This document shows positions 34,313 to 43,376 of a stretch of 64,000 nucleotides of DNA, piece by piece. The translations under genes and the position numbers were made by a program. Numbering within the stretch: position 1 is the first letter of the stretch; each line of letters starts with the position of its first letter. Source of the stretch: UMGS363 sp051881815 (lineage in GTDB: Bacteria > Bacillota > Clostridia > Oscillospirales > Ruminococcaceae). The stretch is taken from positions 1-64,000 of the forward strand of contig JBJEQP010000117.1 of the NCBI GenBank assembly GCA_051881815.1, given 5' to 3'. Under the pieces are notes generated by a model, which saw only the letters and a list, made by a program, of their open reading frames with translations, searched no databases and was not told the origin of the DNA.

Positions 34313-35398
34313 TTACTCTCCGAACGAAACTCCGAGTTCCTTTGCTGTGATAACAAGCTGGTGGTCGGGAGTTACAAACTTTGTCTTGCCTGCAACATCG
34401 ATAAGCTTGTTTTCGGTGATCTTTCCGTCTACCATTGCGACGCTGTAGCCGTACTTGCCTGCTTTGATAAGGCTTGCGGCTCTTACGCCGAACTTTGTTG
34501 CAAGTACTCTGTCGTATGCGGACGGGCTGCCGCCTCGGAGCATATGTCCGGGAACGCAGACTCTTGCTTCGATGCCTGTTTCAGCCTGTACCTGTGCTGC
34601 AAGTCTTGAAGTTGCGGTCGTGATACCTGCTTCCTGTCTGCGCTTTGCACGTTCCTTCTTTTTGAGTTTAGCTTCTTCCTGGTCGAATGCGCCCTCTGCT
34701 ACTGCGACAATAGAGAAGGTCTTGCCTGCCTTGGTTCTCTTTTCGATAGCTGCGCAGATGCTTTCCGTATTATATGGTATCTCGGGGATAACGATGATGT
34801 CGGCGCCGCCTGCGATACCCGAATAGAGTGTGAGCCAGCCTGCCTTATTTCCCATTATTTCGACCATAAGGATCCTGCTGTGGGAAGCGGCTGTTGTATG
34901 AAGTCTGTCGATAACGTCCGTAGCTGTATCTACGGCTGTATGGAAGCCGAAGGTAACATCTGTGCCGAAAATATCGTTGTCGATAGTTTTGGGAAGGCCG
35001 ATGACGTTAAGTCCCTCTTCGGAGAGAAGGTTAGCTGTCTTATGTGTGCCGTTTCCGCCGAGAGTAAGGAGGCAGTCGAGCTTCTGTGCTTTATAGGTGT
35101 TCTTCATTGCCTTGACCTTATCGACATTGTCCTCTTCGATGACGGACATCATCTTGAACGGCTGACGCTTTGTGCCGAGGATAGTTCCGCCCTGTGTAAG
35201 GATGCCCGAAAATTCGGAAGGCTTCATCTCTCTTGCGATGTTGTTGATAAGTCCGTAATAGCCGTTCTGTATGCCAACGATCTCAACGTTGTCCTCTCCC
35301 ATTTCCTCAAAGCAGGCTTTTGCCACGCCTCTGATAGTTGCGTTAAGCCCGGGGCAGTCGCCTCCGCTTGTAAGGATACCGATTCTTCTTTTTGCCAT
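34313..35398 (-). CDS. pfkA: 6-phosphofructokinase
   Basis: 361-aa PFK of family A that phosphorylates fructose 6-phosphate in glycolysis. Motifs: ILTSGGDCPGLNA at the start, LGGNGTHKTA at the nucleotide/Mg site, PKTIDNDI with the catalytic Asp, and MVEIMGNKAGWLTLYSG. The usual GGDG is GGNG: the Asp that helps bind Mg-ATP is Asn, while the following Gly is the ATP-type residue (PPi enzymes have Asp there). The phosphoryl donor should therefore be regarded as uncertain. It is slightly longer than the 320-aa E. coli enzyme, with a Lys-rich insert near residue 235. Confidence 0.93.
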   Translation of the reverse strand: MAKRRIGILTSGGDCPGLNATIRGVAKACFEEMGEDNVEIVGIQNGYYGLINNIAREMKPSEFSGILTQGGTILGTKRQPFKMMSVIEEDNVDKVKAMKNTYKAQKLDCLLTLGGNGTHKTANLLSEEGLNVIGLPKTIDNDIFGTDVTFGFHTAVDTATDVIDRLHTTAASHSRILMVEIMGNKAGWLTLYSGIAGGADIIVIPEIPYNTESICAAIEKRTKAGKTFSIVAVAEGAFDQEEAKLKKKERAKRRQEAGITTATSRLAAQVQAETGIEARVCVPGHMLRGGSPSAYDRVLATKFGVRAASLIKAGKYGYSVAMVDGKITENKLIDVAGKTKFVTPDHQLVITAKELGVSFGE

Positions 35399-35437
35399 AA
35401 TGGACCAATCCTTTCAACATATAATTTTATAGTCTGA

Positions 35438-37795
35438 TTACTCGGCATTCACCGAAGCGTTCACAGCCTGATCGGCGAGCTTGTTCTGCTCCTCAAGTTT
35501 AGCCTGCTCGACCTTCATTTTCATAAATTCCTCAAACTTATCAGCAGGCATAGGCTTTCCGAAGAAGAAGCCCTGTGCAAGATCGCAGCCCGACTGTTTG
35601 AGTATATCCACCTGACCGGGAGTTTCGATGCCCTCGGCGATAGTTTCTATCTTCTTGGATTTTGCAATTCTTATAACCGCCGAAACGATCTCTCTTGATA
35701 TTGCATCGTCTTCGAGATACATTACGAAGGAGCGGTCAAGCTTTAGCAGCGTTATAGGAAGTATCTGAATGTAGCTGAGCGACGAATAACCTGTGCCGAA
35801 ATCGTCCATTGAAAGCTTGATGCCGAGGGACTTGATCTCGTTCATCTGTGCAACGGCATGTTCAATGTCTTTAAGTGCAAGCGATTCGGTAAGCTCGACA
35901 TCAAGCCACTGCGGTTCCATACCTGTTTCTTCAAGCACCTTCTTAATAGTTTCGGTAACGTTCGTCTGATAGAAATCGACAGCCGTAAGGTTGATCGAAA
36001 CTGTTATCGGAGGATAGCCCTTATCCTGCCATTCCTTATTCTGACGGCAGGCGTTGTAGAGAACGAATCGGCTTATCTTTGTGATGAGCATTGAGTTTTC
36101 CGCAACGGGGATAAAGTTTCCCGGAGGAACTATCGTACCGTCCGGCTTTACCCAGCGGATAAGCGCTTCCATACCGGTGAGTCTTCCTGTGTTAAGGTCG
36201 ATCTTCGGCTGGTAGTAGAGCACAAGCTCATTGTTTTCGATAGCGCTTGCAAGCTCTTTTTCTATAGCGTTGCTCTCTATGATGCGGTCGTGTATCTCTC
36301 TGTCGTAGCGGACTATGCTGCCCTTTGTGCTGTCCGAGTGGGAAAGCGCAAATTCGGCACGGTCGAGAACCTGGAGGAAGTCGCTTCCGCCGTCCGACAT
36401 TTTACAGTAGCCTGCGGAACAGGTGACTGTCTGTGTCGCAAAGTTCTCCTCGGAGAATGCCGAAAAGTCCTTCTGTATGTTCTTGACAAGTCTAACCGGA
36501 AGCTCGTCATCTCCGCTGTCCTTTACAATAATAGCGAAATTGTCGCCGCCTATCCTTGCGCCGAGCGAGCTTTCACCTAGGTTGCCGAGAGCCTTGTTGA
36601 GGATAGCGCCGAATTCCTTCAGCAGCATATTGCCGTTCTGATATCCGCAGGTATCGTTGATGATATGGAAATCATCAATATCGAAAACGATTATCCAGTA
36701 GTCAAGCGCCTGACCGTCAACGGAATCGTAAAGCTTGAAGATCTCTTCACCCGTAACAATGAATTTGTTGCGGTTGTAGATCTGCGTGATCTCGTCGATA
36801 TAAGCCATTTTTTCGATAATAAGGTCTTTTTCCTTATCATCGTTGATATCGATAACAGCGCCGCCTATCGTTGACATAAGGATATTGGCGCAGGGCGTCA
36901 CCTTGTAACGGTACTGGAGCCAGCGGTAGGAATCGCTTCCCTTCGGCTTCATCCTGAATTCAACGGAATATATCTCACCCGATTTAGTGGAGGTTTGCGC
37001 AGTCATTGCCCTTCTTAAAGTATCAATAACGAATCTGTCATCGGGATGAATATGCTCCTTCAATTCGTCGAAGCCGATAAACTCGGAATCAAAGCCGCCC
37101 ATCTGACGGAACTGCTCCGATGTATAAAGTCTGTAATCGTTCGCATCCTTGAGCATAAGACCGACGCCCGAATACTCCATAGACATTGTGAAGCGGCTTT
37201 CGGATGCGGCAAGGGCGTGAGCATAGCTTGTAAGCTCTTCCTTCATCTTGGCGTTCTCGGAAAGGTCGTGACCTATCGAGAGAAGGATATATTTAGGGGT
37301 CTGATTTCCGCGCTTCTCAACAAACATGAGCGAGGTGTTCCAGATCGTACAGACCTTTGCGCCCGTTTTTGAAGTAACGAAAAATTCCTCGTCACGGTTA
37401 TTAATGATAGCCTGAAGACTCGGCGCAAAAGCGTCCTTCGGGAGAAGCTTCTGAATGTTCCTTGCATTATCGCGAAGATCGTCGGCGGTATAGCCTGTAA
37501 CAGCGGTAAGCTCGGAGTTGACCTCGATCTCGTGGAAATTGCTTTCCCATATAATAGCCATGGCGTTAAGGCTCTGAACGATATCGGAAAGGTAGCTTCT
37601 CTGTTTTGCAAGTCTGATCTTTTCGTTATGCTTCATCACGCTGCAAAGCACAACAACGGAAATCGCTGCAAGGAACAGATAAACAACGATGACCGCTGCC
37701 GTATATTCGGGCAGGTTCACCGCAATAATAAGTGCCGCAATAGCGGACGCTATATATCCGAGGGCGATAATAAGCCCTGTATTATTCTTTTTCAT
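35438..37795 (-). CDS. Membrane PAS-PAS-GGDEF-EAL protein (probable c-di-GMP phosphodiesterase)
   Basis: 785-aa signalling protein. Two membrane segments lie at about residues 8-28 and 32-54, then two PAS domains (about 75-180 and 195-320), a GGDEF domain (327-500) and an EAL domain (510-765). The cyclase motif is degenerate, GGDNF at 416-420. EAL residues look intact (EALIRW, ELTES, DDFGTGYSSL, KLDRSF, EGIET), so it probably breaks c-di-GMP down. The start at 37795 has AAGGAG 8 nt upstream. It is a lone gene with its own promoter, divergent from a two-component system, about 6 kb from the pilus locus, which may be a target. Confidence 0.92.
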   Translation of the reverse strand: MKKNNTGLIIALGYIASAIAALIIAVNLPEYTAAVIVVYLFLAAISVVVLCSVMKHNEKIRLAKQRSYLSDIVQSLNAMAIIWESNFHEIEVNSELTAVTGYTADDLRDNARNIQKLLPKDAFAPSLQAIINNRDEEFFVTSKTGAKVCTIWNTSLMFVEKRGNQTPKYILLSIGHDLSENAKMKEELTSYAHALAASESRFTMSMEYSGVGLMLKDANDYRLYTSEQFRQMGGFDSEFIGFDELKEHIHPDDRFVIDTLRRAMTAQTSTKSGEIYSVEFRMKPKGSDSYRWLQYRYKVTPCANILMSTIGGAVIDINDDKEKDLIIEKMAYIDEITQIYNRNKFIVTGEEIFKLYDSVDGQALDYWIIVFDIDDFHIINDTCGYQNGNMLLKEFGAILNKALGNLGESSLGARIGGDNFAIIVKDSGDDELPVRLVKNIQKDFSAFSEENFATQTVTCSAGYCKMSDGGSDFLQVLDRAEFALSHSDSTKGSIVRYDREIHDRIIESNAIEKELASAIENNELVLYYQPKIDLNTGRLTGMEALIRWVKPDGTIVPPGNFIPVAENSMLITKISRFVLYNACRQNKEWQDKGYPPITVSINLTAVDFYQTNVTETIKKVLEETGMEPQWLDVELTESLALKDIEHAVAQMNEIKSLGIKLSMDDFGTGYSSLSYIQILPITLLKLDRSFVMYLEDDAISREIVSAVIRIAKSKKIETIAEGIETPGQVDILKQSGCDLAQGFFFGKPMPADKFEEFMKMKVEQAKLEEQNKLADQAVNASVNAE

Positions 37796-37945
37796 GTTTA
37801 TTCTCCTTATTTTAAGATAGAAGCTGCAGGATATGTTGGAAATTCGCAATGCTGAAAAACTTGGTGCGGCAGGAGTATATACTTGATATTAATTATTGGT
37901 AAAACTACACAAAACAAGTCAATTTTGCCATTATATTCTAAAACA

Positions 37946-37974
37946 ATGATACTATTTTTTTCCCGTTTTGTCAA
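37946..37974 (-). promoter_or_regulatory. Promoter of the GGDEF-EAL gene
   Basis: Minus strand -35 TTGACA (37969-37974), 17-bp spacer, -10 TATCAT (37946-37951), giving a leader of about 145 nt. Confidence 0.82.
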
Positions 37975-38073
37975 GGCAATGAGAATAAAAGCTTAAAAAT
38001 ACGCTGAATTTTCACATACTTTTCATATTTCTGTGGTAAACTTATTTTTAATTAAAAACTAAAGGAAAAAACA

Positions 38074-38117
38074 CACGGAAAACGTCCAAAACGTATCGTC
38101 TTGATCTGTTTTCCGTG
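38074..38117 (+). promoter_or_regulatory. Hairpin in the 5' region of the response-regulator gene
   Basis: CACGGAAAAC (38074-38083) pairs with GTTTTCCGTG (38108-38117) over a 24-nt loop, ending 21 nt before the ATG. There is no T-run, so it is not a normal terminator. It could influence mRNA stability or translation. Confidence 0.45.
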
Positions 38118-38138
38118 AAATTTCAAGGAGATGACATT

Positions 38139-38810
38139 ATGCAGAAAATACTGGTAGTTGACGACGAAAAAATGATACGAAACGTTATAAAGGAATACGC
38201 CGAATTTGACGGCTTTGAAGTCACCGAAGCACAGGACGGCATGGAAGCTGTCGAGATCTGCCGCAAAAACGACTTTGACCTTATCGTTATGGATATTATG
38301 ATGCCAAGACTTGACGGATATTCGGCAATAAAGGAGATCCGCAAGACAAAGCAGATACCCGTTATCATGCTCTCGGCAAGGGGCGAGGAATACGACAAGC
38401 TTTTCGGCTTTGAGATCGGCATTGACGATTATGTTGTTAAGCCGTTCTCTCCAAAGGAGCTTCTTGCGAGGATCAAAGCCGTTATAAAGCGCGCGGCTGC
38501 AAAGGAGCAGCCTATGGATATCATCCGCTATGAAGGTCTTGAAATAAACGTAACGGGCAGAGAGGTCAGCGTTGACGGAACCCCCGTTTCGCTCACGCCG
38601 AAGGAGTATGACCTGCTCTTCTACCTTGTACGCAACAAGGGAATTGCTCTTTCCCGTGAAAAGCTTCTCGAAGAAGTATGGGGCTATGACTTCTTCGGCG
38701 ATGACCGCACCGTCGATACGCACATCAAGATGCTCCGCAATTCCCTCGGCGAATACCGCAAGTTCATCAAGACCTTGAGAGGAATGGGATACAAGTTTGA
38801 AACAACATAA
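38139..38810 (+). CDS. OmpR-family response regulator
   Basis: 223-aa response regulator with a receiver domain (phospho-acceptor D52 in DLIVMDIMMPRLDG, Lys in YVVKPFSPKEL) and a C-terminal winged helix (GVSVDGTPVSLTPKEYDLLF, DRTVDTHIKMLRNSLG). The start at 38139 has AAGGAG 9 nt upstream; an in-frame upstream Met is not supported. It overlaps the histidine kinase gene by 14 bp. Targets are unknown. Confidence 0.95.
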   Translation: MQKILVVDDEKMIRNVIKEYAEFDGFEVTEAQDGMEAVEICRKNDFDLIVMDIMMPRLDGYSAIKEIRKTKQIPVIMLSARGEEYDKLFGFEIGIDDYVVKPFSPKELLARIKAVIKRAAAKEQPMDIIRYEGLEINVTGREVSVDGTPVSLTPKEYDLLFYLVRNKGIALSREKLLEEVWGYDFFGDDRTVDTHIKMLRNSLGEYRKFIKTLRGMGYKFETT

Positions 38811-40224
38811 AAGTATCCTCAACCTTAAAACAGCGATATGGATGTACTTTGTCATCTTTATAACGGGTATCCTTGCGCTGCTGTGGTTCACCTTCGGAGT
38901 TTCGCTTGAACTGAACTATAAAAGCAAAAAGACAAAGGATATCGTTTCTATCGCTTCATATATCCTAAAAGGCTGGAACGAGGACGGCTTGACGACCGAA
39001 AAGCTCGACAACACAGCTTATGACAATAATATGTGCATCCTTATCCAGGACGCCGACGGATATACGGTCTATTCCTACGATATGATGGCAAACAACTGCC
39101 TTATCCACGGCGTTTACAGCCTTAATCTTTTCAAATACAGGAACAAGGCTCTTGAAAGCAGCAACGGTTACTATTATGCCGAGGTCAACAATCCGCGTTT
39201 TAATACAAACACACTGCTTTTCGTCATAGTCATAGGATCGGTAGACAACCCCGAGGGATTTATTTACCTCAACACCTCGCTTGCGCCGCTCAAATCGACA
39301 GCCGATATCATAAAACGGCAGATATACTGGATGGGCATCATCCTGCTGCTGCTCGGTCTTATCATTGCATATTTTCTTGCATCCGTTATCGAAGCGCCGA
39401 TCGTCCGCATAACAAAAACGGCAAAGAAAATGGGCGAAGGAAACTATAACGTCGTTTTTGATGGGCACGGCTACGAAGAGACCGAAATACTTGCCGATAC
39501 CCTGAACAACGCCGAGGAGGAGATATCAAAGGTCGATACACTCCGCCGTGATCTTATCGCAAACGTTTCGCACGACCTGCGCACACCGCTTACAATGGTC
39601 AAGGCATACGCCGAAATGATACGGGATATCTCGGGCGACAACCCCGAAAAAAGAGCCGAGCATCTCAACGTTATCATTGAAGAAAGCGACCGATTGGCAA
39701 CGCTTGTCAACGATATTCTCGACCTTTCAAAGCTTGAAAGCGGCACACTTGAAATGACCGAAACGGAATTCTGCATCACCGATACGCTGCGCAGCATAAT
39801 GGAACGATATACGCTTCTTTCCGAACAGAAGGGCTATAACTTCATCGTTTCCGCCGAGCAGGATTTCATCGTCAAGGCGGATGCGGTCAAGATACAGCAG
39901 GTCATCTACAACCTTATCAATAACGCTGTCAACTATACGGGCGAAGATAAGACTGTTTATATCACGCAGATAGTCAAGAAGAAAAAGCTCGTCCGCATTG
40001 AGATAACCGATACGGGCGCAGGCATCGACCCCGAGCTGATACCGCTTATCTTCGACCGATACTACCGCACGGAAAAGAGCAAGCGTGAAGTCATCGGAAC
40101 AGGACTCGGACTTTCCATTGTTAAACAGATACTCCAGCGGCATAACTACGAATTCGGCGTCCGCTCCGAAAAGGGCGTCGGCAGTACATTCTGGTTTGAA
40201 ATGCCGGGACATCTTAAAGAATGA
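38797..40224 (+). CDS. Sensor histidine kinase
   Basis: 475-aa membrane kinase. Membrane segments lie at about residues 12-36 and 176-198 around a roughly 140-residue extracellular sensor, followed by HAMP (about 198-250), the H box with H259 (NVSHDLRTPLTMVKAYAEM), and the ATPase domain with NLINNAVNYTG, DTGAGI and GTGLGLSIVKQI. The start is TTG (38797-38799) inside the end of the regulator gene; the pair is surely co-translated. The stimulus is unknown. Confidence 0.94.
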   Translation: MKQHKSILNLKTAIWMYFVIFITGILALLWFTFGVSLELNYKSKKTKDIVSIASYILKGWNEDGLTTEKLDNTAYDNNMCILIQDADGYTVYSYDMMANNCLIHGVYSLNLFKYRNKALESSNGYYYAEVNNPRFNTNTLLFVIVIGSVDNPEGFIYLNTSLAPLKSTADIIKRQIYWMGIILLLLGLIIAYFLASVIEAPIVRITKTAKKMGEGNYNVVFDGHGYEETEILADTLNNAEEEISKVDTLRRDLIANVSHDLRTPLTMVKAYAEMIRDISGDNPEKRAEHLNVIIEESDRLATLVNDILDLSKLESGTLEMTETEFCITDTLRSIMERYTLLSEQKGYNFIVSAEQDFIVKADAVKIQQVIYNLINNAVNYTGEDKTVYITQIVKKKKLVRIEITDTGAGIDPELIPLIFDRYYRTEKSKREVIGTGLGLSIVKQILQRHNYEFGVRSEKGVGSTFWFEMPGHLKE

Positions 40225-40245
40225 TCCATTTAGTTTAATGCACGG

Positions 40246-40420
40246 AATTAAATGCGTCATTCGTAATGCGTAATGCGTAATTATTTTTTCAGAAAAATAT
40301 TCAAAAAAATGCAATCCACGATTTATTTGCTTTTTCGTGAATTGCATTTTTTATGCGTTAATGTAAAAATCAATTATGCGAAGCTAATTACGCATTACGC
40401 ATTAGGCATTACGCATTACT
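40246..40420. repeat. TAATGCG arrays on both sides of a bidirectional terminator
   Basis: Arrays at 40246-40283 (plus orientation) and 40385-40420 (complement orientation) enclose a hairpin at 40303-40352, AAAATGCAATCCACGA and TCGTGAATTGCATTTTTT, one mismatch. The hairpin can terminate the kinase transcript and, read from the other side, has an A/T-run for the opposite strand. Its arms resemble those at 34028-34100. Confidence 0.75.
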
Positions 40421-40421
40421 C

Positions 40422-40985
40422 TCACCCCACCGCTCCGACGTTCATCGTATAAACCGCTTTGTCGTCTTCGATATCATCAATGGCGGCGTGGTAATTGTAT
40501 ATCCGTGCAAGCGCATTCCATGTCGCACGGTTGAGCATTCCCGTTTCGGGAAGTCCTGCGATCGCCTGGATGCGGCGCACTTCCTCGGCTGTTTCGTTAT
40601 CATAGATGCCGTTTATCGCAGCTCCCGAAAGATTATCGTAAAACTGCGCAATAGTGTTCAGCATTATCTGTATAATGTAAACGGGATATCCTGCCGAGCC
40701 GATCGTCAGCGGAGTTTCCCCGACTGCACGTGGACTTATGCTCTCCAGCTCGGAGAAAAACATTGCAGCCTCTTTATAAAGCTTGTAAAGCTCATCCCAT
40801 GTTTTCGGGTCAAGCTCCCCTGTTTCGGGCAGGCCGCTCTCACGCTGAAAGGCTGAAACGGCATTTCTGGTTTCCTCGCCGTATGTACCGTCTGCGTTTA
40901 CCGTTGGTATATTGGAATTGTATTTCGATATCGTCCGAAGAAAGCGCTGTGCTTCACGAACGTCCGAAGCCTTGTTCTCTGCCAT
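40422..40985 (-). CDS. Protein with two peptidoglycan-binding domains
   Basis: 187-aa protein with two PG_binding_1-type repeats, about residues 8-65 (YGEETRNAVSAFQRESGLPETGELDPKTWDEL region) and 95-165 (YDNETAEEVRRIQAIAGLPETGMLNRATW region). No signal peptide or catalytic domain is visible, so it may act inside the sporangium or rely on another export route. It is the last of a three-gene set whose neighbour carries three further repeats. Confidence 0.85.
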   Translation of the reverse strand: MAENKASDVREAQRFLRTISKYNSNIPTVNADGTYGEETRNAVSAFQRESGLPETGELDPKTWDELYKLYKEAAMFFSELESISPRAVGETPLTIGSAGYPVYIIQIMLNTIAQFYDNLSGAAINGIYDNETAEEVRRIQAIAGLPETGMLNRATWNALARIYNYHAAIDDIEDDKAVYTMNVGAVG

Positions 40986-41021
40986 CTTATCACTCTCCGT
41001 ATATTTTTATATGATTATACA

Positions 41022-42419
41022 TTAAGAAATAGTATAACCGGGGTTCTGACCCGGCTGCTTTGCGTAACCGAATCGGTGTTCGCTGTATATTTCGGATATC
41101 CTGTTCCATGTATCAGCGCCGACAGCGCCGTTCTGTGTAAGCCCGAAAATGCGCTGGAACTCGGTCACAGCCTGCCTTGTCAAAGGTCCGAAGAAGCCTG
41201 TCGGCTGAATCTCGGGTATGGTCGGATAAAACTCATGCAGATAGGTCAGATACTCCTGCAGGATGCGCACGTAGGGATTCGTCATTCCCTCAGTCAGTAT
41301 CACACCGGGGAAAAGCACGGGTTCTTCGCTGTTTTCGTTCAGCGGAACATTCTCCACTATGCCGAGATAAGCGTCCTCGAGGGCGTTCCACGTTTCACGG
41401 TCAACAACGCCCGTCTGCGGAAGTCCAAAGACCTGCTGAAAGGAACGTACCGAATTCTCGGTCGCAGCGTCAAACGTTCCCGTTATTTCAGTTGGAAGAA
41501 CATTGTTGTAATAAGCGCCCACTACCTCGAGATAATACTGCAGATAGCGCACCGCCATTCCGCTTTCTCCGATCGAAAGCGTTTCGGGGAAAACGACCGC
41601 CGTTTCTTCGAGCGTAAGTCCCTCGGACGCAAGCTGCGAAAGCTTCTTCACGCTCGTATAAATATAGTGTATCCTGTACCATGTTGCCTTATCTACAACG
41701 CCGGTCTGCGGAAGATCAAATATCTGCTGGAAGGTTCGCACGGCTTCCTCGGTGGCGCTGTCATAGACTGTTCCGGTTGTCGGTATCTTCGGGATAGCAG
41801 GATAATTCTGTGAGATACGGTTAAGCTCACGGCGTATCCGCACGACATCGTTTCCGCCGCTGCCAAGACTTAACGGCTCACCGGGATAGGACGGCGCATT
41901 TGCTCTAACATCTGCATTCGTCACAATGTCAATATCATCTCCGTAAAAACGAGTCAGAATGTCATACGGTCCAAGACCCTGCCTTGCAAGCTCGACTGTT
42001 CCCCATTGGGTCAGACCGCCGCACTCGGGAACATCCCTTCCATCGCAATAGACCGCAAAAAGCGGTTCAACACTCCCTTGACGGACGATATACTCATTGA
42101 ATATCTCGTCGACGATCTGCGCGATCGGCTCGTAGATATCCCTGTCCTTGACAAAAGACTGATCGAACTGTATGGAGTTGGTTATATCGAAATCATAGCC
42201 CTGCGAAGGGTACCATTCGGTGAAGATACGATTGAGCGTGAACGAAATTATCGCATAGATGTTTGCACGCAGAGCGGCTTCAGGCCATGTCGGGTAAAGC
42301 TCGCTCGATGCGACATTTTTTATATAGTCGGGAAAGCTCACTGTCACATTTTCGGCGGAGGCGTCATCCGGCCTGCCAAGGTGAACGGTCACGGTTTCGG
42401 GAATAAACGGTTCGGGCAT
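41022..42419 (-). CDS. SpoIID-like domain protein with three peptidoglycan-binding repeats
   Basis: 465-aa protein. Residues about 25-175 (YIKNVASSELYPTWPEAALRAN, then LTQWGTVELARQGLGPYDILTRFYG) resemble the SpoIID/LytB amidase-enhancer fold. Three PG_binding_1-type repeats follow at about 180-245, 275-345 and 370-440, each ending in a 'fQ-x-fgLpqTGvvD-x-tW' pattern. No signal peptide is seen. The combination suggests spore cortex or peptidoglycan remodelling from the mother-cell side. It is 15 bp downstream of the next gene upstream and probably co-transcribed. The enzymatic role is not established. Confidence 0.8.
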   Translation of the reverse strand: MPEPFIPETVTVHLGRPDDASAENVTVSFPDYIKNVASSELYPTWPEAALRANIYAIISFTLNRIFTEWYPSQGYDFDITNSIQFDQSFVKDRDIYEPIAQIVDEIFNEYIVRQGSVEPLFAVYCDGRDVPECGGLTQWGTVELARQGLGPYDILTRFYGDDIDIVTNADVRANAPSYPGEPLSLGSGGNDVVRIRRELNRISQNYPAIPKIPTTGTVYDSATEEAVRTFQQIFDLPQTGVVDKATWYRIHYIYTSVKKLSQLASEGLTLEETAVVFPETLSIGESGMAVRYLQYYLEVVGAYYNNVLPTEITGTFDAATENSVRSFQQVFGLPQTGVVDRETWNALEDAYLGIVENVPLNENSEEPVLFPGVILTEGMTNPYVRILQEYLTYLHEFYPTIPEIQPTGFFGPLTRQAVTEFQRIFGLTQNGAVGADTWNRISEIYSEHRFGYAKQPGQNPGYTIS

Positions 42420-42434
42420 CGTTCCACCGCCTTT

Positions 42435-43247
42435 TCATTCCAGCATAAAGCTGTTATCGTCGCTCGACTTCGGGATGAGAGCTATCGGCTGAATCGACTT
42501 CACGCCGGAGAAAACGGGAACTTCCATATCGTTTTCGGCATAAAATCCATCCGCATAAGCGCTGATATAATAGTCCGCAAACGGCTTTTCGGACGGATCG
42601 GGTGTTTCGGAAAACGAAGCATTCGGCGCAGGAAGCGACACCGTTTCGGTCGAGCCGCTCTCGTCCGTGATGAGCATTTTCAGCAGATAGTTCTTCCCGT
42701 TTTTCTTTCTTGTGATAAGAACAACGGCATTTTCGATCGGAACAGCACCGCTGCCCGTTTTGACCTCTGCTTTTATGTAGCCTGTTCCGCTTTCATCGGG
42801 AGAGATCTCCGTTTCTTCGCCTTTGTATCTGGGTTCAAGCTTGTCGTTAAGGTCGGAGAATTCCTCGGAATTATAGTTGCCCTGAAAATTCTCGGGTTCG
42901 GACACGGTGTTCTCACGGGTACGGGACATCACGGGAACATTTTCTTCCGATTTGTCGAATTCTCTGCGCATTATATCCTCGGGCGAAGGAAACTTCGTCA
43001 TTTTTTGTTTTTCGCCAGAAGCTTTAACGTTTTCTTTTCTGTAAGCCTCCTTTGGGGGTTCGGAAGGCTCTTTTTTCTCCACAGAAGCTCTTTCCTGCGG
43101 CTTTATTGACGATGTCGGTTCTTTCTCATTTGTCGGAGTGATGCTCTTGACGGTTTTATCGGCTGCCGCACCGCTTTTTTTATACATCCGCAGCATTTCT
43201 TCCTTATATTTTCGTGCCATTGATTCGATCTGATCTTTGCTGTCCAT
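42435..43247 (-). CDS. Low-complexity protein with C-terminal beta-sandwich domain
   Basis: 270-aa protein. Residues 1-155 are charged and apparently disordered (rich in Lys, Glu, Pro and Ser). Residues about 160-260 (TGYIKAEVKTGSGAVPIENAVVLI, then YISAYADGFYAENDMEVPVF) look like a carboxypeptidase-regulatory-like beta sandwich. No signal peptide is seen. It is the first gene of the three-gene set with the SpoIID-like and peptidoglycan-binding proteins. Function unknown; a spore or cell-wall role is inferred from its partners. Confidence 0.75.
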   Translation of the reverse strand: MDSKDQIESMARKYKEEMLRMYKKSGAAADKTVKSITPTNEKEPTSSIKPQERASVEKKEPSEPPKEAYRKENVKASGEKQKMTKFPSPEDIMRREFDKSEENVPVMSRTRENTVSEPENFQGNYNSEEFSDLNDKLEPRYKGEETEISPDESGTGYIKAEVKTGSGAVPIENAVVLITRKKNGKNYLLKMLITDESGSTETVSLPAPNASFSETPDPSEKPFADYYISAYADGFYAENDMEVPVFSGVKSIQPIALIPKSSDDNSFMLE

Positions 43248-43301
43248 TTTTATCCTCCTTGAAGCGTTATTGTTTTCTATTAATTGTATTCAAAGGAGAA
43301 T

Positions 43302-43364
43302 AAAAAAATACCTCGGAGCTCGGGAAGTGCCAATAAACAACACAACCTTTTATCCGAGGTATTT
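43302..43364 (-). terminator. Terminator of the pilin cluster
   Basis: Minus strand AAATACCTCGGA (43364-43353 read down) and TCCGAGGTATTT form a perfect 12-bp stem, then T-run. The loop is 35 nt. Confidence 0.85.
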
Positions 43365-43376
43365 ATATCATATTTT

